Under the pieces are notes generated by a model. The model ran no database searches. It was given only the letters and a program-made list of their open reading frames with translations, and had not been told where the DNA came from. A program made the position numbers and the translations under genes. Positions 6,471-15,504 of a stretch of DNA of 32,967 nt are shown here, piece by piece (positions within the stretch are counted from its first letter, which is position 1; each line of letters starts with the position of its first letter). Source of the DNA: Nitrosomonadales bacterium (GTDB lineage Bacteria; Pseudomonadota; Gammaproteobacteria; Burkholderiales; Gallionellaceae). Location: positions 1 through 32,967 of the forward strand of contig CANJMS010000018.1 of the NCBI GenBank assembly GCA_947475825.1. The letters are read 5' to 3'.

Positions 6471-9446
6471 ATGCAACCTAAAAAGCGCATTAGCGCCAAG
6501 CCAGTGGTTAAGTCTACCCCCCGAGACATGGCCTCTAAGCCTGCCGCTCCGGGTTTTCCTATCGTCGGCATTGGTGCATCTGCTGGCGGATTAGAGGCGT
6601 TCGAGCAATTCTTTCATGCCTGTCCGGTGGACACCGGCATGGCCTTCGTGCTGGTGCCGCATCTTGACCCCAATCATCGCAGCCTGCTTACGGAAATCCT
6701 GCAACGTTGCACCGCCATGCCAGTGGCGCAGGCGCTCGATCAGGTTCCGGTGGAACCCAACCACATCTACATCATCCCGCCCAACCGCGAGATGGCCATG
6801 ACCAACGGCGTATTGCATCTCACCATGCCGGAATATGTAAGCGGGCAACGTTTGCCGATTGATGGCTTTTTTCGCTCGCTGGCTGAAAATCAGGCAGCGC
6901 ACGCCATCGGCATCATCCTTTCAGGCACCGCATCGGATGGCACCAAGGGGCTTGCCGCCATTCTCGCTGCGGGGGGCGTGTGCATGGTGCAGGAGCCGTC
7001 CACCGCCAAATATGACGGCATGCCGCAAAGCGCCATCAATGCCGGTTGCGCCATCCATATCCTGCCGGCAGAAGACATGCCAAAAATGCTGATGCAACTG
7101 GCACAGCAGTCAAACTTCCGTCTGCTTGTGCCACGCATTCTGTCCGTAGATGCACTGAGCGGCATGAACAAGATTTTGCTGCAAATCCGCAGCAGAACCG
7201 GTCACGACTTCTCGCACTACAAAAAGAGCACCATAGGTCGCCGTATCGAACGCAGGATGGCGGAGCACCGCATCGAGGACATGGCGGTGTATGCGAAGTT
7301 TCTTAAGCAAAGTCCCGCAGAAGTTAACGCGCTGTTCAAGGAACTGCTGATCAACGTCACCAGCTTCTTTCGCGACTCGGAAGCCTTCGACGTACTGAAG
7401 CAAGACATCCTGCCCGCCTTGCTCGCAAACAAGCCGGAAGACTACGTGTTTCGCATCTGGGTGGCAGGGTGCGCCAGCGGCGAAGAAGCCTATTCCATCG
7501 CCATCATACTGCGTGAGTTAATGGATGAGGCGCACAAGGATTTCAAGGTGCAGATCTACGCCACCGACCTCGATGATGATGCCATCAACAGCGCACGCAG
7601 CGGGCTTTACCCCGTAGGTATCGCAGAGGACGTCAGCCCCGAGCGCCTGCGCCGCTTCTTCAGCAAGAACGATAGCGGTTACAAGGTCAAGAAAGACCTG
7701 CGTGAGATGGTGGTGTTTGCCGTGCAGAGCGTCATCAAAGACCCGCCCTTCACCAAACTCGATCTGCTCAGTTGCCGCAACCTGATGATCTATCTGGAGG
7801 CGGAGCAACAACATCGCCTGATCTCCAATTTTCATTACGCACTCAAACCGGATGGGGTGCTGTTTCTTTCGGGTTCGGAAAGCATTACCGACCATCCCGG
7901 TTTGTTTCGCGTACTCAACCGCAAATGGAAGTTCTATCGCGCCATCCACATTTCGAACAAGTCAACCCTGCCCCAGTATAGGAGTTCACCCATGACAGCC
8001 GATATCCCCGCAGCACCCACCCATGTGGTGAGCCGTAAAGCCGCCCCGGTGGGTAGCGTCGCCGCCCTGAGCAATCGCATTCTGCTCCAGTCCTACGCCC
8101 CGGCCTCGGTGACGACTGATGCCAAAGGCAATATCCTCTATGTGCATGGCGACACCAGCCACTACTTGCGCCAACCTGCCGGGGAGGTGACCACCAATGT
8201 GATCGAGATGGCGTGGGATGGCCTGCAACTGGGTTTGCGCGCAGCTCTGCAGGAGGCAGTTCACGGTGCGCCTGTACAGAACCATGAAGTGGTGCTAAAA
8301 ACCGAGCGCGGCCTGCTCAAGGTGAGTTTCAGCATTCGTCTGTTGCCGTCAGCCCACCACGAGGAAGGGCCGTTGCTACTGGTGAGCTTTCAGGACGTGG
8401 CCGAGCCGGTCAAGCCCGCCAAGCGCAAAGGCAGCAAGGATATTCCCACGGCAGAAGAAGCGGGGCGCATCGAACACCTTGAACGCGAACTGTCCTACGC
8501 CAAGGAAAACCTGCAAGCCACCATCGAAGAGCAGCAGGCCACCAACGAAGAGCTTAAATCAGCCAACGAGGAGTTGCAGTCCACCAACGAGGAGTTGCAG
8601 TCGTCCAACGAAGAGCTGGAGACGTCAAGGGAGGAGTTGCAATCGCTGAATGAAGAAGCTATTACGGTCAACAGCGAAATGAGTAACAAAGTCGAGCAAT
8701 TGAACGACATCAAGAACGATCTGAAGAACCTGCTGGATAACGTGAATGCCGGCACCATTTTTCTGGACTACCAGCTGAACATTCGACGCTACACGCGCGA
8801 AGCGGTCAAAGCCTACAACCTGATTGCCACCGATGTGGGCCGTCCGCTGAGTGACATCACCTCGAATCTCGAAGGCGAGAGCCTGCATGCCGATCTGCAT
8901 ACCGTGCTGGAAAACCTGATCCCGATTGAGCGTGAAGTGCATACCCTCGATGGCATGTGGTATCTGGCGCGCATGCAGCCCTACCGGACATTGGATAACA
9001 TCATCGAAGGCGTGGTGCTGACCTTCACCGACATCAGCGTCAACCGCGAAGCAGCGCAGATCAAAGGCGCTGCGGTGCAACTGGCACGGGAACTGGCCGA
9101 AGGCATCGTCAATACCGTGGTCGAGCCACTCATCGTGCTGGATAGCGTCTTGCAGGTGGTCTCAGCCAGTCGTGCGTTCTTTCAGCATTTTAAGGTCACG
9201 CCAGAACAAACCGTGGGCCGTAAAATCTATGAGCTGGGCAATGGGCAATGGAACATCGCTGCCTTGCGCGATCTGCTTGAAGACATTTTGCCGCAGCGAC
9301 AGGTGATGGACGGCTTTGTGGTGGAGCACAACTTTCCCGATCTGGGGCCACGCCGCATGGTGCTCAATGCCCGCCGTATTGTCACAGCACTGGGCAATAC
9401 CGAGTTGATCCTGCTGGCGATGGTGGCGGTTGAGGCCAAGACGTAG
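6471..9446 (+). CDS. CheB-CheR-PAS hybrid signalling protein without a kinase
   Basis: A 991-aa cytoplasmic fusion. Residues about 30-200 form a CheB-type methylesterase with a complete Ser37-His64-Asp156 triad (GIGASAGG, VPHLDPNH, SGTASDG) and no receiver domain. Residues about 220-490 form a CheR-type SAM-dependent methyltransferase (helical N-domain, 'ELLINVTSFFRD', SAM loop 'WVAGCASGEEAYS', 'LLSCRNLMIYL'). A degenerate PAS-like segment (about 535-645), a long coiled coil (about 660-755, repeats of EELQSxNEEL) and two PAS domains (about 757-855 and 870-985) follow. Relatives frequently carry a histidine kinase or GGDEF-EAL output after the last PAS; here the chain ends at the PAS. The next gene, 34 bases on, encodes PAS-GGDEF-EAL and is a plausible partner. 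Substrate receptors for methylation are unknown; no MCP is present here. Confidence 0.92.
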   Translation: MQPKKRISAKPVVKSTPRDMASKPAAPGFPIVGIGASAGGLEAFEQFFHACPVDTGMAFVLVPHLDPNHRSLLTEILQRCTAMPVAQALDQVPVEPNHIYIIPPNREMAMTNGVLHLTMPEYVSGQRLPIDGFFRSLAENQAAHAIGIILSGTASDGTKGLAAILAAGGVCMVQEPSTAKYDGMPQSAINAGCAIHILPAEDMPKMLMQLAQQSNFRLLVPRILSVDALSGMNKILLQIRSRTGHDFSHYKKSTIGRRIERRMAEHRIEDMAVYAKFLKQSPAEVNALFKELLINVTSFFRDSEAFDVLKQDILPALLANKPEDYVFRIWVAGCASGEEAYSIAIILRELMDEAHKDFKVQIYATDLDDDAINSARSGLYPVGIAEDVSPERLRRFFSKNDSGYKVKKDLREMVVFAVQSVIKDPPFTKLDLLSCRNLMIYLEAEQQHRLISNFHYALKPDGVLFLSGSESITDHPGLFRVLNRKWKFYRAIHISNKSTLPQYRSSPMTADIPAAPTHVVSRKAAPVGSVAALSNRILLQSYAPASVTTDAKGNILYVHGDTSHYLRQPAGEVTTNVIEMAWDGLQLGLRAALQEAVHGAPVQNHEVVLKTERGLLKVSFSIRLLPSAHHEEGPLLLVSFQDVAEPVKPAKRKGSKDIPTAEEAGRIEHLERELSYAKENLQATIEEQQATNEELKSANEELQSTNEELQSSNEELETSREELQSLNEEAITVNSEMSNKVEQLNDIKNDLKNLLDNVNAGTIFLDYQLNIRRYTREAVKAYNLIATDVGRPLSDITSNLEGESLHADLHTVLENLIPIEREVHTLDGMWYLARMQPYRTLDNIIEGVVLTFTDISVNREAAQIKGAAVQLARELAEGIVNTVVEPLIVLDSVLQVVSASRAFFQHFKVTPEQTVGRKIYELGNGQWNIAALRDLLEDILPQRQVMDGFVVEHNFPDLGPRRMVLNARRIVTALGNTELILLAMVAVEAKT

Positions 9447-9480
9447 CCATGCAAATACGTAACTGTGTAAAGGGGTAGCC

Positions 9481-11790
9481 ATGCAATCTGATAAAGAAAA
9501 GAAATCCTTACCCGCTGAGACAGATAGTGTGGTCGAGGGCGCTAATAACCTGAGCAAAATCGACGCTGCGGAGCTTAAGCAAAGGTATAAACAGTTGCGC
9601 GCCAAGGCGGATGAATTATTATATTTAGAAATATTGCATCCCCCATCGCCGCTAACGCAGTCACAGCTACAGCACGAGTTGCGCGTCCACCAGATCGAAC
9701 TGGAGATGCAGATCGAGCAATTGCGGCAGATGCAATTGGCACTGGAAGTGTCGCGCGATCGTTATGTCGACCTGTTTGAGCTTTCTCCGGTGGGTTATCT
9801 CACCCTTACCCACGAGGGAATGATCTCCGAGGTCAATCTGAAAACCACGGCCATGCTGAGAGTTGCGCGAGACAAACTGATCCGTCGTCTTTTTTCGCAG
9901 TTTGTTGCGGATCAGGACAAAGACAACTGGCATCGGGCGTTGATGAGCATGAATAAGGCTGGCGGTAGCGATGCGTGCAATATGGATATGTGCCTGAAAC
10001 GCAAAGATGGATCGCTGTTTTTTGCTCAGATCAACGCCCTGCGAATGACTGCGCTGGAGGCGAACGATGGGTTGCAGATCGCGATAATCGACATCACCGA
10101 GCGCAAGACTGCCGAGGGTGATCTCCGAATTGCTGCCATTGCGTTTGAATCACAGGAGGGCATGTTAATCACTGATGTCGATGGAACAATCCTGCGCGTC
10201 AACCAAGCCTTCACTAACATCACCGGTTATACCGCAGCAGAAGCCGTCGGACAGAACCCGCGTATGCTCAGTTCAGGCCGGCAGGATGCCGCCTTCTATG
10301 CGGTCATGTGGGAAAGCATCCATAGCACAGGCGCATGGCAAGGTGAAATCTGGAACCGGCGCAAGAATGGCAACATCTACCCGGAACATCTCCTCATCAC
10401 CGCCGTGAAAGACTCCAACGGTGTCGTCACAAATTATGTTGCCGCCCTCACTGACATCACGGTGAGCAAAGCGGCCTCAGATGAAATCAAGCATCTGGCG
10501 TTCTTTGACCCACTTACTAGTCTGCCCAACCGACGGTTTTTGCTGGATCGTCTCAAGCAGGCATTGGCTTCCAGTTCGCGTACCGGTAACAAAGGCGCGC
10601 TGCTGTTCATTGATCTGGACGACTTCAAGACCCTTAACGACACCCTCGGCCATGACATCGGCGACCTGCTGCTGCAACAGGTTGCTCGCCGGCTTGAATC
10701 CTGTGTGCGTGATGGTGACTCGGTGGCCCGTCTGGGGGGGGATGAGTTTGTGGTGATGCTGGAAGACTTGAACGAAAAGTCCATCGAAGCGGCGACACAA
10801 ACGAAAGTCGTTGGCGAGAAGATTCTAGCCACGCTCAATCAACCCTATCAGCTCGGCAAACACGAATGCCGCAGCACCCCCAGCATCGGTGCCGCCCTAT
10901 TCGCCGGTCAGCAGACAATAGATGAGTTGTTGAAGCAGGCTGACATCGCCATGTATCAGGCCAAGGCCACTGGCCGCAATACCCTGCGCTTCTTCGACGT
11001 GCAAATGCAGGCGAACATCACGGCCCGTGCCTCAATGGAAACAGACTTGCGCCTTGCCTTGGAGAGGAACCAATTCAGGCTCTATTTCCAGTTGCAGGCC
11101 AATCACAACCGCCAGATCGTCGGTGCCGAAGTGCTGATTCGCTGGCAACACCCGGAGCGCGGCTTGGTGCTACCTTTGGATTTCATTCCGCTGGCAGAAG
11201 AAACCGGCATGATCTTACCCATTGGGCTATGGGTGCTGGAAACCGCTTGTGCCCAGCTAAAATCATGGGAAGGCAATTCATTTACCCAGCATTTGCAGCT
11301 TGCCGTTAACGTCAGCGCCATACAGTTCCATCAAGCTGATTTTGTGGAACAGGTATGTCAGGTGATACGCCAGACTGCTATCAAGCCAGACAGGCTCAAG
11401 CTGGAGCTGACTGAAAGCCTTGTGCTGGATGACATCAACGACACCATCAGCAAGATAAACGCACTCAGTGAAGTGGGCGTACATTTCTCCATGGATGACT
11501 TTGGCACCGGCTATTCATCGTTATCCAACCTGAAGAAACTGCCCATCCACCAACTCAAGATTGACCAAAGTTTCGTGCGTGATATAGCAACTGATTCGGA
11601 TGATGCCGCTATTGTGCAGACCATTATTGCCATGGCTATCAATCTGGGTTTGGAAGTTATTGCTGAAGGCGTGGAAACGGAAGAACAAGTCACCTTTCTG
11701 CAACAGCATGGCTGCCTTGCCTATCAGGGCTATCTGTTCAGCAAGCCCGTACCGCTGGAAGAATTTGAGGCATTACTGAAGAAAGTTTGA
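9481..11790 (+). CDS. Soluble PAS-PAS-GGDEF-EAL cyclic di-GMP protein
   Basis: A 769-aa protein with no membrane segment. The order is coiled coil (about 28-90), PAS (92-205), PAS (215-330), GGDEF (335-500; GGDEF at 419-423 with inhibitory RDGD at 410-413) and EAL (515-765; EVL variant at 550-552, which is found in active enzymes, with MDDFGTGYSSL, KIDQSF and AEGVET intact). Both synthesis and hydrolysis of cyclic di-GMP are possible. The substrate loop 'YFQLQAN' differs from the usual 'YQPQ'. The ATG is preceded by AAGGGG at about 5 bases. It starts 34 bases after the CheB-CheR gene, so the two are very likely co-transcribed. Its second PAS resembles that of the NIT protein at 1808 (both share 'GEIWNRRK.G.IYPE'), which points to a duplicated module. 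Confidence 0.92.
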   Translation: MQSDKEKKSLPAETDSVVEGANNLSKIDAAELKQRYKQLRAKADELLYLEILHPPSPLTQSQLQHELRVHQIELEMQIEQLRQMQLALEVSRDRYVDLFELSPVGYLTLTHEGMISEVNLKTTAMLRVARDKLIRRLFSQFVADQDKDNWHRALMSMNKAGGSDACNMDMCLKRKDGSLFFAQINALRMTALEANDGLQIAIIDITERKTAEGDLRIAAIAFESQEGMLITDVDGTILRVNQAFTNITGYTAAEAVGQNPRMLSSGRQDAAFYAVMWESIHSTGAWQGEIWNRRKNGNIYPEHLLITAVKDSNGVVTNYVAALTDITVSKAASDEIKHLAFFDPLTSLPNRRFLLDRLKQALASSSRTGNKGALLFIDLDDFKTLNDTLGHDIGDLLLQQVARRLESCVRDGDSVARLGGDEFVVMLEDLNEKSIEAATQTKVVGEKILATLNQPYQLGKHECRSTPSIGAALFAGQQTIDELLKQADIAMYQAKATGRNTLRFFDVQMQANITARASMETDLRLALERNQFRLYFQLQANHNRQIVGAEVLIRWQHPERGLVLPLDFIPLAEETGMILPIGLWVLETACAQLKSWEGNSFTQHLQLAVNVSAIQFHQADFVEQVCQVIRQTAIKPDRLKLELTESLVLDDINDTISKINALSEVGVHFSMDDFGTGYSSLSNLKKLPIHQLKIDQSFVRDIATDSDDAAIVQTIIAMAINLGLEVIAEGVETEEQVTFLQQHGCLAYQGYLFSKPVPLEEFEALLKKV

Positions 11791-11887
11791 TCAGCTGCTA
11801 TGTGGCGGTCACCAGCCATTGGATTATCGCAAGTGCCAATGCCCGCAAAGTGTCGTTAACGGCCATTCAAGATTTAAAAATTAAAAC

Positions 11888-11956
11888 CACAACAGCTATG
11901 CTCTTGTGAAGATTTTGATACAGACTGGCTATGCCAGACTGTAAATGTTGAATTGG
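11888..11956. repeat. Double-hairpin repeat, unit 1
   Basis: This 69-base unit contains two imperfect palindromes. Hairpin A (11888-11908) has arms CACAA-C-AGC and GCT-C-TTGTG around loop TAT. Hairpin B (11919-11943) has arms TACAG-A-CTGGC and GCCAG-A-CTGTA around loop TAT. Each stem has one central mismatch (C.C and A.A). Unit 2 follows directly. Confidence 0.75.
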
Positions 11957-12028
11957 CACAACAGCGATGTTCTTGTGAAATGCGTTGTCACAGACTTGCG
12001 ATGCAAGACTGTGGAGCAGGTCAATTGG
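11957..12028. repeat. Double-hairpin repeat, unit 2
   Basis: This is a diverged tandem copy of unit 1 (72 bases). Hairpin A (11957-11977) has arms CACAA-C-AGC and GTT-C-TTGTG around loop GAT. Hairpin B (11989-12013) has arms CACAG-A-CTTGC and GCAAG-A-CTGTG around loop GAT. Compared with unit 1, hairpin B changes two base pairs on both sides (T-A to C-G at the base, G-C to T-A inside), so pairing is kept. Confidence 0.75.
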
Positions 12029-12033
12029 AACGA

Positions 12034-12542
12034 ATGACTGTAGCTAAAACTTACGAATGGCTGATGATTGATGCCAGCCACATCAAAGTACATCCTCACG
12101 CGGCAGGTGCAAAGGGAGGCAACCAAGATATGGCGCGTACAAAAGGGGGCTTAATACCAAGCTGCACTTGGCCGTGGATGCGCATGGTATGCCAATCCGA
12201 GTACTTGTCACGGCAGGTACCGTTGCAGATTGCACGCAGGCTGGCAAGCTCATTGAAGGTTTGACTGCGGAGAATTTGCTGGCAGACAAGGGTTACGACA
12301 GCGACGTGATTGTTGAACAAGCAAACCAACAAGGCATGAAGACGCAAATTCCCCCTAGAAAAAACAGGAAAGATCAACGCGACTATGACAAAGAACTCTA
12401 CAAATTACGGCACTTGGTGGAAAATGTCTTTTTGCATCTCAAGCGATGGCGCGGGATTGCCACACGCTATGCAAAATGCACCGCTTCATTCCTTGCGGCT
12501 GTACATATTCGCTGCATCGCACTATGGGTGACTGTCTTGTGA
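12034..12542 (+). pseudogene. Truncated, frame-disrupted IS5-family transposase
   Basis: The first frame encodes 'WLMIDASHIKVHPHAAGAKGG' (first catalytic Asp). The reading then has to move to the -1 frame at AAAAGGGGG (12141-12149) to continue as LNTKLHLAVDAHGMPIRVLV, with the second Asp in 'LLADKGYDS' and Glu in 'LRHLVENVFLHLKRW'. The N-terminal 80-100 residues usual for the family are absent; the hairpin repeats lie where they should be. No terminal inverted repeats were found. A lost G in the G tract explains the shift. Programmed frameshifting is known in parts of the IS5 family, but without the N-terminus the copy is surely dead. 12034 is only the first ATG in the recognisable region, not a proven start. 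Confidence 0.85.
12141..12149 (+). other. A4G5 tract at the transposase frameshift
   Basis: AAAAGGGGG is the point where the transposase homology passes to the -1 frame. Reading T-K-G-G in frame and then L-N-T-K in the -1 frame restores a continuous family-like protein. Confidence 0.6.
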
Positions 12543-13061
12543 CGACACCATCTAGCAAGGATCGACCCATTTTTTTACCCGTATGATTCTACCCCAGCGC
12601 AACAAAACTTACACGATAGCAATTGTCTCCGATTCGTTAACGCTTACAAACCGCTCGAAATTGATTTGCCTTGCCCCTACAAGTATCTATAAAAATATTC
12701 GGCTCATTCATAAACACGAAATGCAGGTTAGAATGGCGTATTACCAGCTTAATATAACAATAGTTATAACAACGGACAGGGAAAACGGTTAAATACTTTA
12801 CCTCAACCGCTTTACCACCCTGTGCTATGTGCACAACATACAGCCCATCTTTTGTGGGCTAATCGTACCCTTTTTCTGTTTTCTTAGTTCCTCCAAAAAT
12901 CTTGTCATGCATAAATAGCATTCTTCGGGCAAACTTATCATCTAGCAGAGCAACCCTGAGTACCTGCAAGTTTGATGATATACCGATCACCGGGCTCCAG
13001 ATTATAAGAATCCAAATCATCGGGGTACGGCAGGTCACATTCTGAACTTGGAAGGAGTTTC
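12543..13061. other. Gene-poor stretch between transposase remnant and glycerol-phosphate operon
   Basis: About 520 bases, AT-rich. The ORFs here (for example 12583-12792 and 12637-12834) are short, without ribosome binding sites or recognisable sequence. The last bases carry the ribosome binding site for ugpQ. The minus strand has peptide-like fragments (such as 'DGLYVVHIAQGGKAVEVKYL') that may be decayed coding sequence, but none is convincing. Confidence 0.5.
12842..12885 (+). terminator. Weak candidate terminator hairpin
   Basis: AGCCCA and TGGGCT form a 6-bp stem around a 7-base loop. A T-rich stretch (TTTTTCTGTTTTCTT) follows only after 10 more bases, which is further than in a typical rho-independent terminator. 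Confidence 0.25.
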
Positions 13062-13901
13062 ATGCAGCCCACCCAACAATCTACGAACACCAGAAAAAAT
13101 TTGAATGCCATAAAAAATATAAATAACAGAAAAACTTTAATTTTCGCTCATCGAGGTGCAAATAATGAAGCCGCAGAAAATACGCGCGCTGCTTTTGAAC
13201 GCGCTCTGCAATACCCGATAGACGGTATCGAAACAGATATTCAGCTCAGCAAGGATGAAGTGACCGTGTTGTGGCATGATCGTTTTCTGGACAAGCTCGG
13301 CTATCCTACCAAGCATATTGACGACTTCGATTATGCACAATTGCATGAGATGAATGCGGCTGCACATTTTTTTACCACGCATCAAATAGATTCCGGCCAA
13401 CCTGAAAGTATCATGACTTTGGCAGAATTTTTAGCGACATATCGCAAGCGCACGCGCTTGTTGTTGGAGATTAAAAATCGTAATTGGGAAGCTGCTGCGC
13501 GCCATCATTTGAAAATTCAGCAAACGCTCGCCAGCGTTGGAGAAATTCGTAATGAGGAAATTTTCATGTCCTCATTTAATCTGGACAGCCTGATCTACGC
13601 ACATCAAATCCGACCTAAATTTCCGCTAATCTATAATCTAGAAGAGTACCAAACTATTGCAGATATGCGTGCGGTGTTGGCTGACCAACCATTTCTGCAC
13701 GGGTTATGTTTGCCGATCGCTAATCTGGGTGGTGACGTTGTACAACTGCTGCGCGAGCAAGGAAAAAGCATCACGGCATATACCTGCAATAGCGATGAGG
13801 AAATTAACCAAGCCCTGAGATGGGAGGTGGATATTTTAATTAGTGACCTGCCTGAAAAAAGTCTGAAGATGAGAGATGCCAAAAAGCATAATGAAGCGTG
13901 A
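13062..13901 (+). CDS. ugpQ: Glycerophosphodiester phosphodiesterase
   Basis: A 279-aa enzyme that hydrolyses glycerophosphodiesters (deacylated phospholipid head groups) to glycerol-3-phosphate and an alcohol. The GDPD signature is complete: HRG at 30-32 and Glu39 (AHRGANNEAAENT), the metal-binding pair Glu57/Asp59 (GIETDIQ), and His72-Asp73 (VLWHDR). No signal peptide is seen, so it acts in the cytoplasm like UgpQ rather than the periplasmic GlpQ. GGAAGGAG stands 6 bases before the ATG, a strong start. It overlaps glpD by up to 26 bases and is the first gene of a ugpQ-glpD-glpK operon. The residues before about 24 are polar and not part of the family core. Confidence 0.93.
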   Translation: MQPTQQSTNTRKNLNAIKNINNRKTLIFAHRGANNEAAENTRAAFERALQYPIDGIETDIQLSKDEVTVLWHDRFLDKLGYPTKHIDDFDYAQLHEMNAAAHFFTTHQIDSGQPESIMTLAEFLATYRKRTRLLLEIKNRNWEAAARHHLKIQQTLASVGEIRNEEIFMSSFNLDSLIYAHQIRPKFPLIYNLEEYQTIADMRAVLADQPFLHGLCLPIANLGGDVVQLLREQGKSITAYTCNSDEEINQALRWEVDILISDLPEKSLKMRDAKKHNEA

Positions 13902-15504
13902 TTTTCATTCGTTAGCCAACCAGAAATTTGACCTGCTCGTTTGTGGCGGGGGCATTTACGGAGCGTGGGTTGCATATGATGCTGCGCTGCGCGGCTTGCG
14001 TGTGGCCATTGTTGAGCAAAGCGATTGGGCAAGCGCCACCTCTTCTGCTTCTAGCAAATTGATTCATGGTGGGCTGCGTTATCTGGAATCGTTCGATTTT
14101 AAATTAGTCAAGAAAGCACTGGCCGAGCGCGATATGTTGCTAGCCGTCGCACCGCACCGCGTGTGGCCATTGCATTTTGGTGTGCCGGTGTATGCGAATG
14201 GCCGCATTGGATCGCTGCAATTAAAAGTAGGTTTAATGATTTATGATTTTCTCGCGACCCGACTGAATCAAGATTTAAAACATCACCACCTCAAGCGAGA
14301 GAATTTTTTCACGCGCTTTCCCTTCCTAAAACATTCCAATTTGAGCAGTGGATTTATCTACGCCGATGCACAGACCGATGATGCGCGATTGGTACTGGAG
14401 TTAATTGATGGTGCAATACAAGCGGGTGCAGTGTGTGTGAATTATTGCAAATTAACCAAGCTGATTGAGGCAGACAGTAGGGCAATCGGCGCGACCGTTC
14501 AGGATCAACTCAGCACACAAACTGTGAACATTCATGCGCGCCAGATAGTTTATGCAACGGGTCAATGGCAGGCGGGAAGGTGCGGCAGCCGCCTGACCAA
14601 GGGCGTGCACTTGGTGCTGCCTGCGATGGGGGTGAGCGATGCACTGCTGCTCACTACTCAATCGGATGGGCGCGTATTTTTTATCATTCCCTGGTATGGC
14701 ATGACGCTGGTTGGCACAACCGATAGCGATTATCGCGGCGACATCGAACAAGTAAAAGTGGAAGAGGCTGATGTTAATTACCTGCTGGCTGCGGTCAATG
14801 ATTTTCTGAAAACCACTTGGACACAAGCGGATATTGTTAATAGCTATGCCGGGTTGCGCGTGCTGAAGGGTAATGAAAAAGCGCAAGGAAAACAAGATTC
14901 TCCTTCATCCGTCAGCCGTGATTGGGAACTAAAAACGGCAGCCAATGGTGTGCATTATTCAGTTGGGGGGAAAATCACCTCAGCACGAGAAGATGCGGCC
15001 AGTATCGTGAACAACATCTGCGCCCAACTCGGTAAAATAAAAGTATGTGCCACGATAGGAAAACGTTTTCCTTGGGCACCTGCCGGACACTCCGCACAGA
15101 ATGGGTCGATGCAAGATGAAGCAGCACGAGACCATGAGTGGATACGCATGAGCAGCCTGCAAGCAGTGCGCTTGGGAGTCGATCAGGAAAGCAGCTTGTG
15201 GTTGGTGCGTCGTCACGGCCAGCGTGTAACCGAGATATTTGAGATGTTGAAAAATGACCCGCAGTTGGCACGGCGCATTGTATCGAGTGTGCCGTTGATC
15301 GTTGCCGATTTATTATTTTGTGCGGGTCACGAAATGGTATTGCACTTACCAGACCTGCTGCGGCGGCGTTTACCACTACTCATATTGGCAAAATTAACTG
15401 CACAGGATATACAGGCCATCGCTCAGAGTGTCGCCCCTATCATGATGTGGGACGAGCAAACTATCAGCAATGAAGTATCCGCATGTCTGAATAGCATCAC
15501 ATGA
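13876..15504 (+). CDS. glpD: Aerobic glycerol-3-phosphate dehydrogenase
   Basis: A 542-aa FAD enzyme at the inner face of the membrane that oxidises glycerol-3-phosphate to dihydroxyacetone phosphate and passes electrons to quinone. The N-terminus has the dinucleotide fold 'LLVCGGGIYGAWVA' followed by the GlpD signature 'SASSKLIHGGLRYLE'. The middle has 'LVGTTDSDYRGD' and the family's C-terminal helical domain is present. Length matches the family (500-540). The start at 13876 lies inside ugpQ; an alternative ATG at 13891 gives a 5-residue shorter protein. The gene ends in an ATGA overlap with the next gene, so the three genes are translationally coupled. Confidence 0.95.
   Translation: MPKSIMKRDFHSLANQKFDLLVCGGGIYGAWVAYDAALRGLRVAIVEQSDWASATSSASSKLIHGGLRYLESFDFKLVKKALAERDMLLAVAPHRVWPLHFGVPVYANGRIGSLQLKVGLMIYDFLATRLNQDLKHHHLKRENFFTRFPFLKHSNLSSGFIYADAQTDDARLVLELIDGAIQAGAVCVNYCKLTKLIEADSRAIGATVQDQLSTQTVNIHARQIVYATGQWQAGRCGSRLTKGVHLVLPAMGVSDALLLTTQSDGRVFFIIPWYGMTLVGTTDSDYRGDIEQVKVEEADVNYLLAAVNDFLKTTWTQADIVNSYAGLRVLKGNEKAQGKQDSPSSVSRDWELKTAANGVHYSVGGKITSAREDAASIVNNICAQLGKIKVCATIGKRFPWAPAGHSAQNGSMQDEAARDHEWIRMSSLQAVRLGVDQESSLWLVRRHGQRVTEIFEMLKNDPQLARRIVSSVPLIVADLLFCAGHEMVLHLPDLLRRRLPLLILAKLTAQDIQAIAQSVAPIMMWDEQTISNEVSACLNSIT

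Noticed and set aside
7518-7949. 143-aa minus-strand ORF and similar ones at 6591, 7110 and 8625
   Set aside because: All are antisense shadows of the CheB-CheR gene.
8540-8650. Tandem 21-base DNA repeats
   Set aside because: They encode the EELQSxNEEL heptads of the coiled coil that is usual in this protein type, so the repeat is explained by protein structure.
11791-11880. Similarity of the sequence after the second GGDEF-EAL gene (CTGCTATGTGGCGG) to that after the first (ACTGCTATGTGCCGAT)
   Set aside because: Only about ten bases match well; too short to claim an intergenic repeat family from two examples.
12938-13063. 41-codon minus-strand frame starting opposite the ugpQ start (MKLLPSSECDLPYPDD...)
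   Set aside because: The peptide looks protein-like, but the ATG overlaps the well-supported ugpQ start and no continuation is seen; probably chance or an old fragment.
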